Source of the DNA: Kosakonia pseudosacchari
GTDB taxonomy: Bacteria > Pseudomonadota > Gammaproteobacteria > Enterobacterales > Enterobacteriaceae
Direction of reading: 5' to 3'
DNA: 64,000 nt
Assembly (NCBI RefSeq): GCF_900184035.1
Contig: NZ_FXWP01000027.1
Coordinates: forward strand, 186,001 to 250,000
The position numbers were made by a program, and so were the translations under genes. The number at the start of each line of letters is the position of its first letter. The first letter of the stretch is position 1. The notes beneath the pieces were generated by a model that was not told the DNA's origin, ran no database searches, and was given only the letters and a program-made list of their open reading frames with translations. Below are positions 34,375 to 43,730 of the stretch, piece after piece.

Positions 34375-36963
34375 ATGGTTATGGCGAACAGAATCACGGT
34401 CAGGCTGCCGGTCGACAGCCTGCTTTTCTGGAAACTCTCCGGGCGCGAGGCGCTGTCGGAGTCATTTACGCTGGCGCTGACGGTGCTGAGTACCGATGCG
34501 CGGGTCGACCGCAGCAAGCTGCTGGGCCAGCCGGTGACCGTCAATATTCCCACCCAGGGAACGGGCACGCGTTATATCAACGGCAAAATCACCCGCGTGG
34601 CGGTGAGCGCCGTGGAACTTTCGGGGACGCGTTACGCGGTGTACCAGCTCACTATGGAGCCGGATTTGTGGCCGATGAAACGCGACCGCAACCTGCGTAT
34701 CTTCCAGGGCCAGACTGCGCCGCAGATTGTGAAAACGCTGCTCGGCGAATATCAGGTGAACGTGGAAGATAAGCTGACCGGCAGCTACCGCACCTGGGAT
34801 TACTGCGTGCAGTACCAGGAATCGAGTCTCGATTTCATCAGCCGTCTGATGGAGCTTGAAGGCATCGCCTACCATTTCCGCCACGAAGCCGACCGCCATG
34901 TGCTGCTGCTGACCGACGCGGCGACGGAACATCAGCCTTTCAGCGGCTACGAAACCATTCCCTATCACCAGACGCCGTCCGGCGGCGCGACCGACGAAGA
35001 GGGCATCAGCCAGTGGGCGCTGGAGGACAGCGTGACGCCGGGCATTTACAGCCTCGATGATTATGACTTCCGCAAACCAAACGCGTGGCTGTTCCAGGCG
35101 CGGCAGAACCCGGCGTCACCGCAGCCGGGCAGCATTGATGTTTATGACTGGCCGGGGCGCTTTGTCGAGCACGGTCACGGGGAGTATTACGCGCGTATCC
35201 GCCAGGAGCGCTGGCAGGTGGAGCACCAGCAGATTCAGGGCACCGCCACGGCGATTGGCGTGGCACCGGGAAACACCTTTGCGCTGTATAACGCGCCGTT
35301 TTTCAGCGATAACGGTGAGTACCTGACCACCGAAGCGAACTACTTTTTCGAGGAAAACCGCTATGCCAGCGGTTCCGATGGCGAAACGGTGCACCGCATC
35401 GATTTCACCGTGATTCCGTCGACGGTGGTGTTCCGCCCGGCGGCGGTGACGGCGTGGCCGAAGACCTACGGTCCGCAGACGGCGAAAGTGGTCGGGCCGC
35501 AGGGCGAGAGTATCTGGACGGATAAATATGGCCGGGTGAAGGTGAAATTCCACTGGGACCGGCTGGCGAAAGGCGATGACACCAGCTCCTGCTGGGTGCG
35601 TGTGTCGAGTGCCTGGGCGGGGCAGGGCTTCGGCGGGGTGCAAATCCCGCGCGTGGGCGACGAAGTGGTGATCGACTTTATCAACGGCGACCCGGACCGG
35701 CCGATTATCACCGGGCGCGTCTATAACGAAGCGAGTATGCCGCCGTGGGCATTACCTGCTGCCGCTACGCAGATGGGTTTTCTCAGCCGCTCGAAAGATG
35801 GTTCGGTCGATAACGCCAACGCCCTGCGTTTTGAAGACAAGGCGGGCGAAGAGCAGGTGTGGATCCAGGCGGAGCGCAACATGGATGTCCACGTTAAAAA
35901 TGACGCGTCCCGTTCGATTGGCAGTAATCACAGCCACTATGTGCGTAAAAATGAGCTGTACCGCGTCGAAACGAATCAGACGCAGGCAGTGAAAGGGCAA
36001 ACGGAAATCCTCACCGGCAAAGGCAAGCTTGATGCTGTGGTGGAGCAGTTTATTCTGGCTTCCGGGACGCAACTGCGGCTGGTGTCCGGCCACAGCGCCA
36101 TTGAGCTTAACGCGAACGGCAAAATCAACCTGATCGGTAAATCCTTTAACTTCTTTGTCGAAGAAGATGGGCACATTACCACCGGCGGTAAGTTGCATCT
36201 GAATGCTCCCGGAACAAAAGCCCCGACTACCGCACCAGGGGCTGACCATAAAGGGAATATTAACTCCGCCGTACAGGCAAAATTTTCCCCGCAGGGTAAC
36301 GTGCAGCACGCGGCACCCGTGGCAGCGGCTCCGGCGGGAGCAGCCAAACCGGTTACAAAATACAAAGCGCCACCGCCGCTGAAGGGGGATTATGTTTATA
36401 AGAATGATCCTGAGAATTCTCAGACTATGCCGTTCAATGAGGATGTGGTTAACCAGATCAATAAATCGCCTACTCTTCAGTCGCAGCTTAAAGAATTGAA
36501 AACGAAAGGTTGGGCTATCCAGCCAGGGGCTGCAGGGGAAGGGAGTTTCACCAGCGGCGAGAGCAGGCTTATTGTCATGGATCCTGAGCATATGGTTAAT
36601 GCTCAGGACACGGTACAAACGCTGGCGCACGAAGCGGGCCATGCGATGTATCCGGTTACGCCGGATTTATCCAGCCGTGAAAATTATATCAATAGCCAAC
36701 TGATGGACGAGGGTGGCGCGACGTTGAACAACATCAAGATCCAGCGCGAAATACTGGCAAATGGTGGGCTTGATATTGGTGTCGCCGCAGGCAGCGATGC
36801 AACGGAAGCGGCCTATAATCAGACGTACAACAAGATGGTTAGCGGTGAAATATCACGGAATAGTGCTATGCAATCCATTGGTAAGATTATCGGTAAAAAT
36901 GAAATCGCCTCTGGAACCGAACAAAATTATAACGATTATTATGGGAGTCATTATGACCAGTAG
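34375..36963 (+). CDS. vgrG: VgrG2 spike with C-terminal zinc metallopeptidase domain
   Basis: The protein has 862 residues from the ATG at 34375 (GGA upstream); ATG 34381 is also possible. The core to ~residue 455 is nearly identical to VgrG1. A DUF2345-like beta-helix region follows, then a Pro/Ala-rich linker (~620-660) and a C-terminal domain with HEAGH at residues 752-756 and a downstream MDEGGA that could supply the third zinc ligand. This is the gluzincin pattern. VgrG2b of Pseudomonas aeruginosa is a known T6SS spike with an HExxH peptidase tail. The next gene overlaps the stop and encodes a secreted protein, which implies a periplasmic target. Confidence 0.9.
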   Translation: MVMANRITVRLPVDSLLFWKLSGREALSESFTLALTVLSTDARVDRSKLLGQPVTVNIPTQGTGTRYINGKITRVAVSAVELSGTRYAVYQLTMEPDLWPMKRDRNLRIFQGQTAPQIVKTLLGEYQVNVEDKLTGSYRTWDYCVQYQESSLDFISRLMELEGIAYHFRHEADRHVLLLTDAATEHQPFSGYETIPYHQTPSGGATDEEGISQWALEDSVTPGIYSLDDYDFRKPNAWLFQARQNPASPQPGSIDVYDWPGRFVEHGHGEYYARIRQERWQVEHQQIQGTATAIGVAPGNTFALYNAPFFSDNGEYLTTEANYFFEENRYASGSDGETVHRIDFTVIPSTVVFRPAAVTAWPKTYGPQTAKVVGPQGESIWTDKYGRVKVKFHWDRLAKGDDTSSCWVRVSSAWAGQGFGGVQIPRVGDEVVIDFINGDPDRPIITGRVYNEASMPPWALPAAATQMGFLSRSKDGSVDNANALRFEDKAGEEQVWIQAERNMDVHVKNDASRSIGSNHSHYVRKNELYRVETNQTQAVKGQTEILTGKGKLDAVVEQFILASGTQLRLVSGHSAIELNANGKINLIGKSFNFFVEEDGHITTGGKLHLNAPGTKAPTTAPGADHKGNINSAVQAKFSPQGNVQHAAPVAAAPAGAAKPVTKYKAPPPLKGDYVYKNDPENSQTMPFNEDVVNQINKSPTLQSQLKELKTKGWAIQPGAAGEGSFTSGESRLIVMDPEHMVNAQDTVQTLAHEAGHAMYPVTPDLSSRENYINSQLMDEGGATLNNIKIQREILANGGLDIGVAAGSDATEAAYNQTYNKMVSGEISRNSAMQSIGKIIGKNEIASGTEQNYNDYYGSHYDQ
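34386..35730 (+). repeat. vgrG core repeat, copy 2 (1345 bp)
   Basis: This is the partner of 22075-23419, with about 99% identity judged by eye and no length difference. It ends at TATAACGAA, just after the codons for DPDRPI. Everything beyond is unrelated between the two genes, so the core is homogenised while tails are exchanged. Confidence 0.93.
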
Positions 36964-37474
36964 GATGGCGATAAATTTCCCGGTGTTATTACTCCTTTCT
37001 CTTTTCACGTTGACGACGCATGCGGAACAAAAAAAAATGAATCATGATTCTCTGTGGCAAATAACAAAAGAATTAAAATCACTATGGGGCAAAAAAATAG
37101 ATGCGGTCAGCGCCCTTTTAAACCAGCCGATGATTCCTTATAAACCGACAGCAAAAGATCGTTACACCTCCGCGCCATTTACCTTAAATGATGGGATAAC
37201 CATCAGCAACCTGGATGTGCGCCTTAGCCCGAATGGTGGCGGTACCGTTAAGCTGGTCTCGTTTTCAATCAGTGGAGAATGTATTACTCTTGAAGAGGTC
37301 CAGGATAATTTCCCGGATGTCACATTGCGCTTTGTCCCCCGCGAAAAATTACCGGGAAGAACGTTTGGTTATCTCACCGCACGCGACAATAAGCAGTTAG
37401 CCTGGGGATTTGGTTTCCCGGCGCTGGACCGCAAATGCCTTAGCGAGATTACGATGTCGGATTACGATTTTTAA
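36953..37474 (+). CDS. Secreted immunity candidate for the VgrG2 metallopeptidase
   Basis: The protein has 173 residues with a signal peptide (MTSRMAINFPVLLLLSLFTLTTHA, cleavage before EQKK). The mature part is a small beta-rich domain with two Cys (GECITLEE, DRKCLSEIT). The ATG at 36953 has GGGAG five bases upstream and lies inside the end of vgrG2, an arrangement typical of effector-immunity pairs. The open frame extends further upstream only as a shadow of vgrG2. I do not recognise a named immunity family. Periplasmic location agrees with a toxin that acts there. Confidence 0.65.
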   Translation: MTSRMAINFPVLLLLSLFTLTTHAEQKKMNHDSLWQITKELKSLWGKKIDAVSALLNQPMIPYKPTAKDRYTSAPFTLNDGITISNLDVRLSPNGGGTVKLVSFSISGECITLEEVQDNFPDVTLRFVPREKLPGRTFGYLTARDNKQLAWGFGFPALDRKCLSEITMSDYDF

Positions 37475-37491
37475 TCTTTCTGCTGCCTGAA

Positions 37492-37522
37492 CTTACCGTC
37501 AGTCTTTTTCTCTGGCGGTAAG
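37492..37522 (+). terminator. Hairpin after the VgrG2 immunity gene
   Basis: CTTACCGTCAG (37492-37502) pairs with CTGGCGGTAAG (37512-37522), with one G-T pair and a loop of nine bases. No strong U-tract follows (CTAATTCT). It lies 17 bases after the stop and probably ends the VgrG2 unit before the Rhs unit. Confidence 0.4.
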
Positions 37523-37584
37523 CTAATTCTTACATCCTGCACCGTTTTATTTTTATTTCTATGCCTCAGCAATAGGGTTTTATC

Positions 37585-38013
37585 ATGCAATATACCCTCC
37601 AGGAAGGTTCCTTTTCATTATTTCCTGCCGGCTGGCAGGACACCAGTATGACCATGCTTCGCCATGAAGAGAGTGGCTTATCGCTGATCGTCAGTCGCGG
37701 CCCAATCCCGGACGGCAGCGATTTTGAGAAAGAGTTTTATCGCCAGTGGGAGGTGCTGCGCACGCAAATGGGCGACATTGCACAGAGCGAATTCGCGCGC
37801 ATTCTCGTTGGCCGCGACAACAAAACCCGCGCGGTGGAAGTGGAAACAGTGTTTACCCGTAACGGTCAGCAAATCTGGCAAAAACAGTTTGCCGTTCAGG
37901 CGCCGGGCGCGGCGGTAGTGATGATCTTTACCCTTTCGGCACTGCGCGACTTTACCGATGAAGATGGCGAGCGCTGGGACGCCATCAAACACAGTCTGAC
38001 GCTGCACGAATAA
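37585..38013 (+). CDS. EagR-type (DcrB/DUF1795) chaperone for the Rhs effector
   Basis: The protein has 142 residues and is full length: MQYTLQEGSFSLFPAGWQD..MTMLRH, LSLIVSRGPIPDGSDFEKEF, AVEVETVFTRNGQQIWQKQ, and MIFTLSALRDF. EagR chaperones bind the hydrophobic N-terminal segments of prePAAR effectors and guide them onto VgrG. The next gene, 13 bases away, is exactly such an effector. Its sister at 21632 lacks the first ~20 residues that this one has. Confidence 0.85.
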   Translation: MQYTLQEGSFSLFPAGWQDTSMTMLRHEESGLSLIVSRGPIPDGSDFEKEFYRQWEVLRTQMGDIAQSEFARILVGRDNKTRAVEVETVFTRNGQQIWQKQFAVQAPGAAVVMIFTLSALRDFTDEDGERWDAIKHSLTLHE

Positions 38014-38026
38014 CGGAATCGGTAGC

Positions 38027-41000
38027 ATGAGCGACAAACACGCGGCCCGTCAGGGCGATGAAATCATTCACTCGAGCGTTTTCGCCGATATCACCAGTAT
38101 CGTTGCCGAAGGGGTCGCCTATGCGGCGATTGGTTCGGCGGTGGCGTTCGCGGCGGCGACTGCAGCGCCTTTATTGGGCGCCGGTGCTGCTGCCGCGAGT
38201 GTAGCGGCGATTGGTTCCAGTTGCCTGTTAAGCGGCATTGTTGGCGGCATCCTTGCTAACGTCGCCGGGATCACCGATGACATCAGTAATATGGCGAATA
38301 GCCTTGGCGACGCGCTTTTCCCGCCGTCGCCTGCTGGCAAAATCGTTACCGGCTCGGCCAACGTATTGACCAATAACAAGCTGGCAGCGCGAGCGGCCGG
38401 AACCTTAACCCCTGCGGATACGCCACCCGCCGAGCCGCAATCGCCCGCCAGTTTCGCCGATTACGCCGGAATGTTACTTGCCGGAGCAAAACATTTTGGC
38501 AGCGAAATGTGGCAACCTACTGTTGGCTCAGCGGACGCTGGTACGTCGCCACTGGAGCAGGACAAAGTGGCCTGCGAGAAGCACTCCGGGCCGCAATACC
38601 TGGCACAGGGGTCGAAAAGTGTGTTTATCAACGGTCAGCCCGCCGTTCGCGCGAAAGATAAAACCACCTGTGAAGCGACAGTTTCGGATGATGTCTCGCC
38701 AAATGTGATTATTGGCGGCGAGACCCTGACGGTGCGTGATATCAAAAGTGGCAAATTACCCGGTTTAGCGGTGGCGATGATCGCGTTGTCGCTTATTCGC
38801 GGACGTCCCGGCAAAATTTTAAAAAATATGCCCTGTGCGCTGGCATCCGCAGGCGGCGGTATGTTAGCGGACATGGCGGTAAATGCGATATTTGGCTCAC
38901 CGCACCCGGTGCATGCCGCCACCGGTGTGAAAGTCCTTAATGACGAGCAGGAACTCGATTTCTCACTGCCGGGGCGCTTTCCGCTGCGGTTGCAGCGCAG
39001 CTATAACAGCCTGACCTCACGCGCCGGGCTGTTTGGTGCGGGCTGGTCGACCGTTTTTGATTGTTATCTGGTGCTGACGGGCGATGAAGCCTGTTGGTTT
39101 GACGAAACCGGGCGTGAATTGCGTTTCACCTTGCCGTCGGTTGATCAGGCGATGTACAGCATCAGTGAAGGGGTGATTATCCGCCGTAACGATAACGGGG
39201 ATGTCGCCATTGCTGATGATGACGGCGCGGTATGGCGTTTATTCAAACCCACCCGCGCCAACCCGGCGATCCTGCGCCTTGCCTCGCTCAGTGACGAATA
39301 TGGCAACGCGCTGGAAACCGGCTGGGATGAGCACGGACGTCTGGTACGGCTTCACGATGCGTCCTGCGCGATTGATGTGACGTTCACTTATGATGACGCG
39401 CGTTTTTCGCAGCGTGTGACGTCCGCCAGCCATTTTGATGGCGAACACCACTGGCCGCTGATGCGCTGGCATTACGACGCGCGCGGTCAACTGGCAACGG
39501 TTACCGATGCCAGCGGGATCGTGACGCGCGAGTATCGTTATAACGATGACGGCCTGATGGTCTGGCACCGCGCCGCTGGCGGGCTGGAAAGCGAATACCG
39601 CTGGGCGATGTTTGATCACTGGCGGGTCATTGAAAACCGCACCAATACCGGAGATGGCTGCCGCTTTGCCTACGATCTCGATGCCGGGTTAACTACCGTT
39701 ACGCACTATGACGGCCAGACGCGCCAGCACTACTGGAATGCGCAGGGGTTGATTGTACGTTTCGTTGATGAACGCGGTGAGAACTGGCGTTTCGAATGGA
39801 ACGACAACGAGCAATTAACTCGCCGTATCGATCCGCTCGGTAATGCCATGACCTTCGTTTATGACGAGATGGGCAACCGGGTCCAGGAGATTGACGCCGA
39901 CGGCAATGAACGCGCCACCCAGTGGCTGGAAAATCGCGCGTTGCCAGCGGTAATAACCGAACCCGGCGGCAGTACAACACGCTTTTTTTACGACCCACAT
40001 TTTGGCCTCGCGCGCACTGTGGACGCGCTGGGGCAGAGCACCCTCTGGCATCGTGATGAATATGGCCAGGTTATCGAAGAGGTGGATGCGGCTGGCAATA
40101 GCCGTCGCATGGAGTACAACGATGCCGGTCAGGTTATCCGCGAAACAGATTGTTCCGGGCATCTCACCCGCTATCACTACCATCCTCTCGGCTGGCTGGT
40201 TGCGGTGCAGGCGGCGGACGGGGAAGAAACCCGTTACCACTATGATGCCGCAGGCCGCCCGGTGCAGCTTGAGCGGGCAGAAGGCTGGCTGGAAACGCTG
40301 CGCTGGAATGAACAGGGGCTGCCGACAGAACATGAAGCGGCGGATGGCAGCCGCAGCGCGTTTCGTTATGACAACACCGGGCGGCTGGTGGCGACGCGTA
40401 ACCATCTTGGGGAAGAGATCCGCCGCAGTTGGGATAGCCGTGGCCGACTGGTCGCCTTGCATAACGAGAACGGGGAAGCCTACCAGTTCCGTTGGGGCGC
40501 AGATTCCCTGTTGCTGGAAGAGCAGGGGCTGGATGGCGTTGTCAGCCGCTATACCTACGATGCATGCGGACGCACGTTGTCGCGCACATTTGCCGCCGGG
40601 CACCCTGAGGCGATTACCCACCGTTTTAGCTGGAGCGCGGCTGGGCAGTTGCTCGCGCGATCCACACCAGAAGGCCAGACGCGCTGGCGCTGGTCTGCTG
40701 CGGGGTATCCTGAACGCATTAGCCTGCATCCCGCGCTTGATGAAAACAGCTGGAGCGCCGAAGCGGAGCAGGAACTGAACTTTACTTTCGATGCGCTGGG
40801 GCGCGTGATCGGTGAGCAGGGGGAAAACGGTACACTCGGCTGGGGCTACGATGCGCTGGGTAATCGCACCTCGCTACAGTTGCCGGATGGCCGTGAGCTG
40901 AAACAGTTCTATTACGGCAGCGGGCATTTGTTGAGTATTGCGCTGGATAACCTGCCGATCAGTGATTTTGGCCGCGACACCTTGCACCGGGAAATTAGCC

Positions 41001-42472
41001 GCACGCAAGGGCTGCTCACTACCCGCAGTGATTACGATCGCCTTGGACGCCTGCATCGGCGCGACGTCTTTAGCGGCAACGCGCAGCGTCCGGCACCGCG
41101 ACGCTGGTCCCGCCGCTGGGATTACGATCACCGCAACAACATGGTGCGCGAAGAGCGGGACGATAATCCATTTAACTGGTATCGCTGGAAATACGACGAT
41201 GCCGGGCGTTTACTGACGCAGGACGGTACTCTACCGGGGCAGGAGCAGTGGCGCTGGGATGCGGCGAGCAACCCTGTCGATACAACGGTGCAGCATGCCG
41301 TGCGCCACAACCGCGTCACGCAGTTGCATGGTATCCGCTGGCAATATGACATCCACGGTCGCACCGTGGAGAAAGATAACGGCCAGACGCGCTGGCGCTA
41401 TCGCTATGATGGCGAACACCGGCTGACGGAGGTCATCAGCCAGCCGCGTGACCGCAATAAGCCGCAGGTGCAGGTCAGTTTTCGTTATGACCCACTGGGA
41501 CGACGTATCAGCAAAACACGCCGCCAGATGCGCGCTGGCCAGCCGGTTGGGCAAAGCGTTACCACGCGTTTCGTCTGGGACGGTTTCAGGTTATTACAGG
41601 AAATTTACGACGATGTGCCGCTGACCTATGTTTACAGCGATCAGGGCAGCTTCGACCCGCTGGCGCGCATCGACGGTATTACCGATCCGGACGTTTACTG
41701 GTTTCACAATCAGCCAAATGGCACGCCGGAGCGTCTCACCGACGCGGAAGGTGAGTTGCGTTGGGAAGGGCAGAATAGCGCGTGGGGTAAACTGCTGCAT
41801 GAAACACCGCTGCGCGCACCAGAATATGCCCAGAATCTGCGCATGCAGGGACAGTACCTGGATCGTGAAACCGGCTTACACTACAATCTGTTCCGCTATT
41901 ACGACCCCGACTGCGGACGCTTTACTCAGCAGGACCCGATAGGGCTGGCGGGTGGGCTCAATCTTTACCAGTATGCGCCGAATGCACAGGGATGGGTGGA
42001 TCCGTGGGGGTTGAGTTCATATGACATACTGATGGGACAAATTGAACGTGGCGAACTTGATTTCTCAACTTCGAAAGGCGGTGCTGTTTTCTGGTCAGGA
42101 CGCAATATGAAAACCGCACAGGAGTGGGCGCGAGCTAATGGCCGAACCACGCTCGAGCAAACGTCTGGTGGTAAATATCTGGACAGCCTGAATCTGTTTG
42201 AAAGTGCAAAATCAGGAATGTCAGGTCCTCAGGCTGCTGAAATTTGGGATGCCGCATCTGTAAAATTTGCCGAGCAGGCATCAGGAGATGTTCATGTTTT
42301 TGGTACAGGAGCCAAGAAAATGAACGATTTTGGAAAGGTACGAACGTGGTGGCGTATTGAAAAACCGATATTAATAGCAAATCCCAACGTAACCAAAGTT
42401 ACACGACTGAAAAAAAATGGCTTGCCAGCGAAAACTGGCCACATAATAAAATGTAAAGGAGATAAAGGATGA
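38027..42472 (+). CDS. rhs: prePAAR-Rhs T6SS effector with variable toxin tip
   Basis: The protein has 1481 residues. A prePAAR motif AARQGDEIIH occupies residues 6-15. Hydrophobic segments (~24-80 and ~245-300) flank a PAAR-like region (~180-240). Rhs/YD repeats (~320-1270, YDxxGRL pattern) form the toxin cage. The closing core DPIGLAGGLNLYQYAPN leads to DPWGL at 1325-1329, where Rhs proteins are self-cleaved. The tip is residues 1330-1481, AT-rich, with AVFWSGRNMKTAQEWARANG, TTLEQTSGGKYLDSL and RTWWRIEKPILIANPNV. I cannot assign its activity. The EagR gene precedes it and the immunity gene overlaps its stop. Confidence 0.93.
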   Translation: MSDKHAARQGDEIIHSSVFADITSIVAEGVAYAAIGSAVAFAAATAAPLLGAGAAAASVAAIGSSCLLSGIVGGILANVAGITDDISNMANSLGDALFPPSPAGKIVTGSANVLTNNKLAARAAGTLTPADTPPAEPQSPASFADYAGMLLAGAKHFGSEMWQPTVGSADAGTSPLEQDKVACEKHSGPQYLAQGSKSVFINGQPAVRAKDKTTCEATVSDDVSPNVIIGGETLTVRDIKSGKLPGLAVAMIALSLIRGRPGKILKNMPCALASAGGGMLADMAVNAIFGSPHPVHAATGVKVLNDEQELDFSLPGRFPLRLQRSYNSLTSRAGLFGAGWSTVFDCYLVLTGDEACWFDETGRELRFTLPSVDQAMYSISEGVIIRRNDNGDVAIADDDGAVWRLFKPTRANPAILRLASLSDEYGNALETGWDEHGRLVRLHDASCAIDVTFTYDDARFSQRVTSASHFDGEHHWPLMRWHYDARGQLATVTDASGIVTREYRYNDDGLMVWHRAAGGLESEYRWAMFDHWRVIENRTNTGDGCRFAYDLDAGLTTVTHYDGQTRQHYWNAQGLIVRFVDERGENWRFEWNDNEQLTRRIDPLGNAMTFVYDEMGNRVQEIDADGNERATQWLENRALPAVITEPGGSTTRFFYDPHFGLARTVDALGQSTLWHRDEYGQVIEEVDAAGNSRRMEYNDAGQVIRETDCSGHLTRYHYHPLGWLVAVQAADGEETRYHYDAAGRPVQLERAEGWLETLRWNEQGLPTEHEAADGSRSAFRYDNTGRLVATRNHLGEEIRRSWDSRGRLVALHNENGEAYQFRWGADSLLLEEQGLDGVVSRYTYDACGRTLSRTFAAGHPEAITHRFSWSAAGQLLARSTPEGQTRWRWSAAGYPERISLHPALDENSWSAEAEQELNFTFDALGRVIGEQGENGTLGWGYDALGNRTSLQLPDGRELKQFYYGSGHLLSIALDNLPISDFGRDTLHREISRTQGLLTTRSDYDRLGRLHRRDVFSGNAQRPAPRRWSRRWDYDHRNNMVREERDDNPFNWYRWKYDDAGRLLTQDGTLPGQEQWRWDAASNPVDTTVQHAVRHNRVTQLHGIRWQYDIHGRTVEKDNGQTRWRYRYDGEHRLTEVISQPRDRNKPQVQVSFRYDPLGRRISKTRRQMRAGQPVGQSVTTRFVWDGFRLLQEIYDDVPLTYVYSDQGSFDPLARIDGITDPDVYWFHNQPNGTPERLTDAEGELRWEGQNSAWGKLLHETPLRAPEYAQNLRMQGQYLDRETGLHYNLFRYYDPDCGRFTQQDPIGLAGGLNLYQYAPNAQGWVDPWGLSSYDILMGQIERGELDFSTSKGGAVFWSGRNMKTAQEWARANGRTTLEQTSGGKYLDSLNLFESAKSGMSGPQAAEIWDAASVKFAEQASGDVHVFGTGAKKMNDFGKVRTWWRIEKPILIANPNVTKVTRLKKNGLPAKTGHIIKCKGDKG

Positions 42473-42774
42473 ATAAAGAAGAGCTTAATTACATTAAAGA
42501 ATTAAAGGATGATGATTCTGCTTCCGAATTTGTAGATGAAACTTATGGTATGATTCGCCTTAAAATAATTTATCGTGGTGAAGGGCTATACTTTCAGTTA
42601 AATGATAGAGCGCTAATTTGCACAATCTCTGCACGAGATGCAATGTTAAGTAAAAAAAGCATTAAGCGCTGGGATAACGGAAAACTAATTGAAGAACAAG
42701 AACGAGATATGATCCTGGGAATTATTAGGAGTTATTATCCAAAGGCTTATTTAAATGAGCTAACCGTTATCTGA
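42469..42774 (+). CDS. Cognate Rhs immunity protein
   Basis: The protein has 101 residues and no signal peptide, so the Rhs toxin should act in the cytoplasm. Its ATG overlaps the rhs TGA, with AAAGGAGATAAAGG just before. The segment IIYRGEGLYFQLNDRALIC..., then SIKRWDNGKLIEEQERDMILGII, resembles Imm74-type immunity proteins, though this is a loose match. A clear paralogue lies at 47799-48107 (RLKLLYRGEFLFFQRNERALICEVSAR..LKRWDDG), five kilobases downstream. Confidence 0.75.
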   Translation: MNKEELNYIKELKDDDSASEFVDETYGMIRLKIIYRGEGLYFQLNDRALICTISARDAMLSKKSIKRWDNGKLIEEQERDMILGIIRSYYPKAYLNELTVI

Positions 42775-43070
42775 ATGGATTGCGATTTCAATAACTTACA
42801 AATTAACGGTTCCATGTTACGCCACAATGATTTTTGAGTATTCATGCCAGATTGTTTTTTCTTGATCAATAAATGAATTATAAATTATCGATGCGTTTCT
42901 CATGGGGTTGTCTACTGGGCTAAAAGTGAATTTTGGCTTTAGTTCTTATCATTTAAATATCAATAAAATCAATCAAATCATAATTAAATTATTTGAATCA
43001 AAAAGTGTACTCGGAAAAGTTTGTAGTGGAAGTGTGCCAAAAATACAGTGGATTGGTAGACGGTTTTATT

Positions 43071-43352
43071 ATGATTAATGAAGTCAAATTACATTTAAAC
43101 GCTATTTATTATTTGTTGCGGAATAATAGAGAGAATATCTTGGCTCAAAACCTGAATCTACTCATTTCAACTGCCGATGAGGATCCTGATAGGTTTATCG
43201 ATAATATTAAAAGATTATTTAGCGGGATGGGAAGTTTAAATGATGTGGTTCTAAGCCTAAATGATAAGCCACTGATAGAGGAAAATAATCAACTTGATGG
43301 ATTGCGACGGAAGTTATATGAAGCTTGCATTTCTTATAAATACAAATCTTAA
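43071..43352 (+). CDS. Small orphan protein, immunity-like
   Basis: The product has 93 residues from ATG 43071; the frame stays open upstream to a TTG at 42993, and neither start has a good ribosome-binding site. The pattern LLRNNRENILAQNLNLLI, DNIKRLFSGMGSLNDVVLS, then a helical C-terminus resembles small immunity proteins (DUF6966-like, from memory). It is strongly AT-rich. It lies 300 bases after the Rhs immunity gene, in the zone where displaced immunity genes collect. The spacer 42775-43070 shows nothing else. Confidence 0.5.
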   Translation: MINEVKLHLNAIYYLLRNNRENILAQNLNLLISTADEDPDRFIDNIKRLFSGMGSLNDVVLSLNDKPLIEENNQLDGLRRKLYEACISYKYKS

Positions 43353-43448
43353 AAAAACCATGCAAGCTTATCTGGCATGCCTCATATGCGTAAAGGATTA
43401 TGCGGCATAACTTTGAATTCGCTAATATTGTTCGCAGGTTTTTAAGGA

Positions 43449-43730
43449 ATGCAAAAATTAGAAGTTTTTTATTCTGGTGATGACCGTTGGCAACGTTATG
43501 TTGCGTTTTATAATAAAGATTATCTCGATGATAATGCTAATTTTTTAGCTAGTAAACTCAATAGAGCCTTGGATTTGGCAGTGGTTATTTACGGTAAAAG
43601 AGGAATTAAGGAAGGTATCTGGTGGATTGAGCAGCACGTTCCGATGCTTGATAATCTTAGACCAGTAGATTGTCTCGATGATAACCAGTTGATTTTTCGG
43701 TTGAGAGAATGCCTAATGAGAATGTCATAG
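43449..43730 (+). CDS. Small orphan protein with MbcA/ParS-like C-terminus
   Basis: The protein has 93 residues. The C-terminal half (GIKEGIWWIEQHVPMLDNLRPVDCLDDNQLIFRLRECL) has the W...P.L....P.D.L pattern of the MbcA/ParS/Xre toxin-binding domain (DUF2384). If correct, it could neutralise a toxin of the RES or a related NAD-consuming family. AGG lies about ten bases before the ATG. No toxin gene is beside it. Both the family match and the role are tentative. Confidence 0.5.
   Translation: MQKLEVFYSGDDRWQRYVAFYNKDYLDDNANFLASKLNRALDLAVVIYGKRGIKEGIWWIEQHVPMLDNLRPVDCLDDNQLIFRLRECLMRMS

Noticed and set aside
22070-37474. Prophage tail module
   Set aside because: VgrG, PAAR-like, DUF2169 and Hcp neighbours, and absence of capsid, terminase or integrase genes, point to a T6SS rather than a phage.
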